NCBI GenBank assembly: GCA_937874965.1
Contig: CALNCD010000014.1
Coordinates: 1-5,333 of the forward strand
Reading direction: 5' to 3'
Length of the DNA stretch: 5,333 bases
DNA from: an uncultured Erysipelotrichaceae bacterium
GTDB lineage: Bacteria > Bacillota_I > Bacilli_A > Erysipelotrichales > Erysipelotrichaceae
In this document: positions 4,699-5,333 of the stretch, in pieces
Position numbering within the stretch: position 1 is the first letter of the stretch
Layout of the letters: each line of letters opens with the position of its first letter
Program-made: the position numbers and the translations under genes
The notes under the pieces: generated by a model
Told to the model about the DNA's origin: nothing
Databases searched by the model: none
The model's input: only the letters and a program-made list of their open reading frames with translations

Positions 4699-5333
4699 AT
4701 GACACAGATTAACGATTATTCCTATACCACAGACGATCAGCTCAAGACCTTAATTGAAACCCAGAACTTTCCCCCTTATATCCTGGAAAGCCTGAATGAC
4801 CATCAAGAATATGCACACCTGCGCTACTTCGAGAACAGTTGCTGCATAATTTTCAACTACCCGCACCTGAATCATCAGCACATCGTGAATACCCCTATTT
4901 GCCTGGTTGTTCAAGAGGAACACCTGAACTTCATCCATCCTGACCATGTCACGACTCTGTTTGTTCCGGCAGATCAAGCACTGGATCTTCCCCAATTGAT
5001 TGCTGTGTTCAATCAACGGTTACTGAAACACTATGAAGGTATACTCGCCAGCCTTGAAAATTCAATTCAGAAAAGTGAAGCTGATATGCTCCGGAATCCA
5101 GAAAAAGATAATATCAAGCATCTCTTCAAACTGAAGAAAATGCTGATTAAAATTCAGATGTGTGTCACAGGTGTGGAAGAAGTCAGTCAATACATCATCC
5201 AGCATCGGGCACCCTATCTCTATCACGATGATCTTAATGATGAATACGGTGATATCGCAATCGAAACCAAGCAAGTCCGCTCAACCCTGGTCATGCTAAA
5301 TGAAGCAGTGGACTCTATCCTGGATATAACCGG
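4699..5333 (+). CDS. CorA-like Mg2+/divalent cation transporter, N-terminal part, cut by window edge
   Basis: The frame opens at ATG 4699, with AGGAG 6 bases upstream, and stays open to the right edge (211 complete codons). CorA proteins are pentameric inner-membrane channels for Mg2+ or Co2+, with a large cytoplasmic N-terminal domain and two C-terminal membrane helices. The visible part fits the cytoplasmic domain: an alpha/beta section (about 1-90), then long charged helices. Characteristic pieces are LLKHYEGILASLENSIQKSE (108-127), a hydrophilic helix IKHLFKLKKMLIKIQ (139-153) matching the family's IF-x-LKK-x-L stretch, RAPYLYHDD (170-178), and the start of the long stalk helix TKQVRSTLVMLNEAVDSILD (190-209). 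The diagnostic GMN motif and the membrane helices would lie beyond the window, so the call rests on the helical pattern. Function in Mg2+ transport is inferred from the family. A relative carrying Zn2+ (ZntB-type) cannot be excluded. Confidence 0.75.
   Translation, partial: MTQINDYSYTTDDQLKTLIETQNFPPYILESLNDHQEYAHLRYFENSCCIIFNYPHLNHQHIVNTPICLVVQEEHLNFIHPDHVTTLFVPADQALDLPQLIAVFNQRLLKHYEGILASLENSIQKSEADMLRNPEKDNIKHLFKLKKMLIKIQMCVTGVEEVSQYIIQHRAPYLYHDDLNDEYGDIAIETKQVRSTLVMLNEAVDSILDIT

Overview
The window reads as chromosomal DNA from a low-to-moderate GC Bacillota (Firmicute). Evidence is strong AGGAGG-type ribosome sites, sigma-A style promoters, short hairpin-plus-T-tract terminators, and a lipoprotein with a Gram-positive style signal. 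Protein character would fit an Erysipelotrichia- or Lactobacillales-like host, but there is no marker gene, so this is only a guess. Seven protein genes are supported. Two of them run off the window edges.

Layout, left to right: (1) the N-terminal part of an alpha/beta hydrolase on the minus strand, cut by the left edge (1-337). (2) An AT-rich stretch of about 540 bases without a gene (338-878), containing a bidirectional terminator-like hairpin, a longer inverted repeat and a short repeated motif. (3) A two-gene minus-strand operon: a MarR-family regulator (1245-1787) followed after 3 bases by a single-domain rhodanese-like protein (879-1241). The operon has a near-consensus promoter and, over the expected transcription start, a palindrome that resembles the SlyA operator, so autorepression is likely. 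(4) A minus-strand lipoprotein of unknown function (1980-2591) with its own terminator, its own promoter and an inverted repeat covering the -10 box. (5) A minus-strand major facilitator transporter (2716-3948). (6) A divergent plus-strand NAD(P)H-dependent FMN reductase family protein (4085-4630) ending in a textbook terminator. (7) The start of a CorA-like divalent cation transporter on the plus strand, cut by the right edge (4699-5333).

Most genes look like independent housekeeping or accessory units. The only clear functional unit is the MarR-rhodanese operon. It is more AT-rich than the genes to its right (by hand counts of sample lines about 35-40% GC, against about 42-52%), and the gene-free DNA on its left is lower still (about 27-30%), which suggests acquired DNA. 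Its rhodanese domain has Asp where the catalytic Cys should be and contains no cysteine at all, so it is unlikely to be a sulfurtransferase. This pair is the best candidate for unusual biology here. I see no CRISPR array, tRNA, rRNA or intact mobile element.
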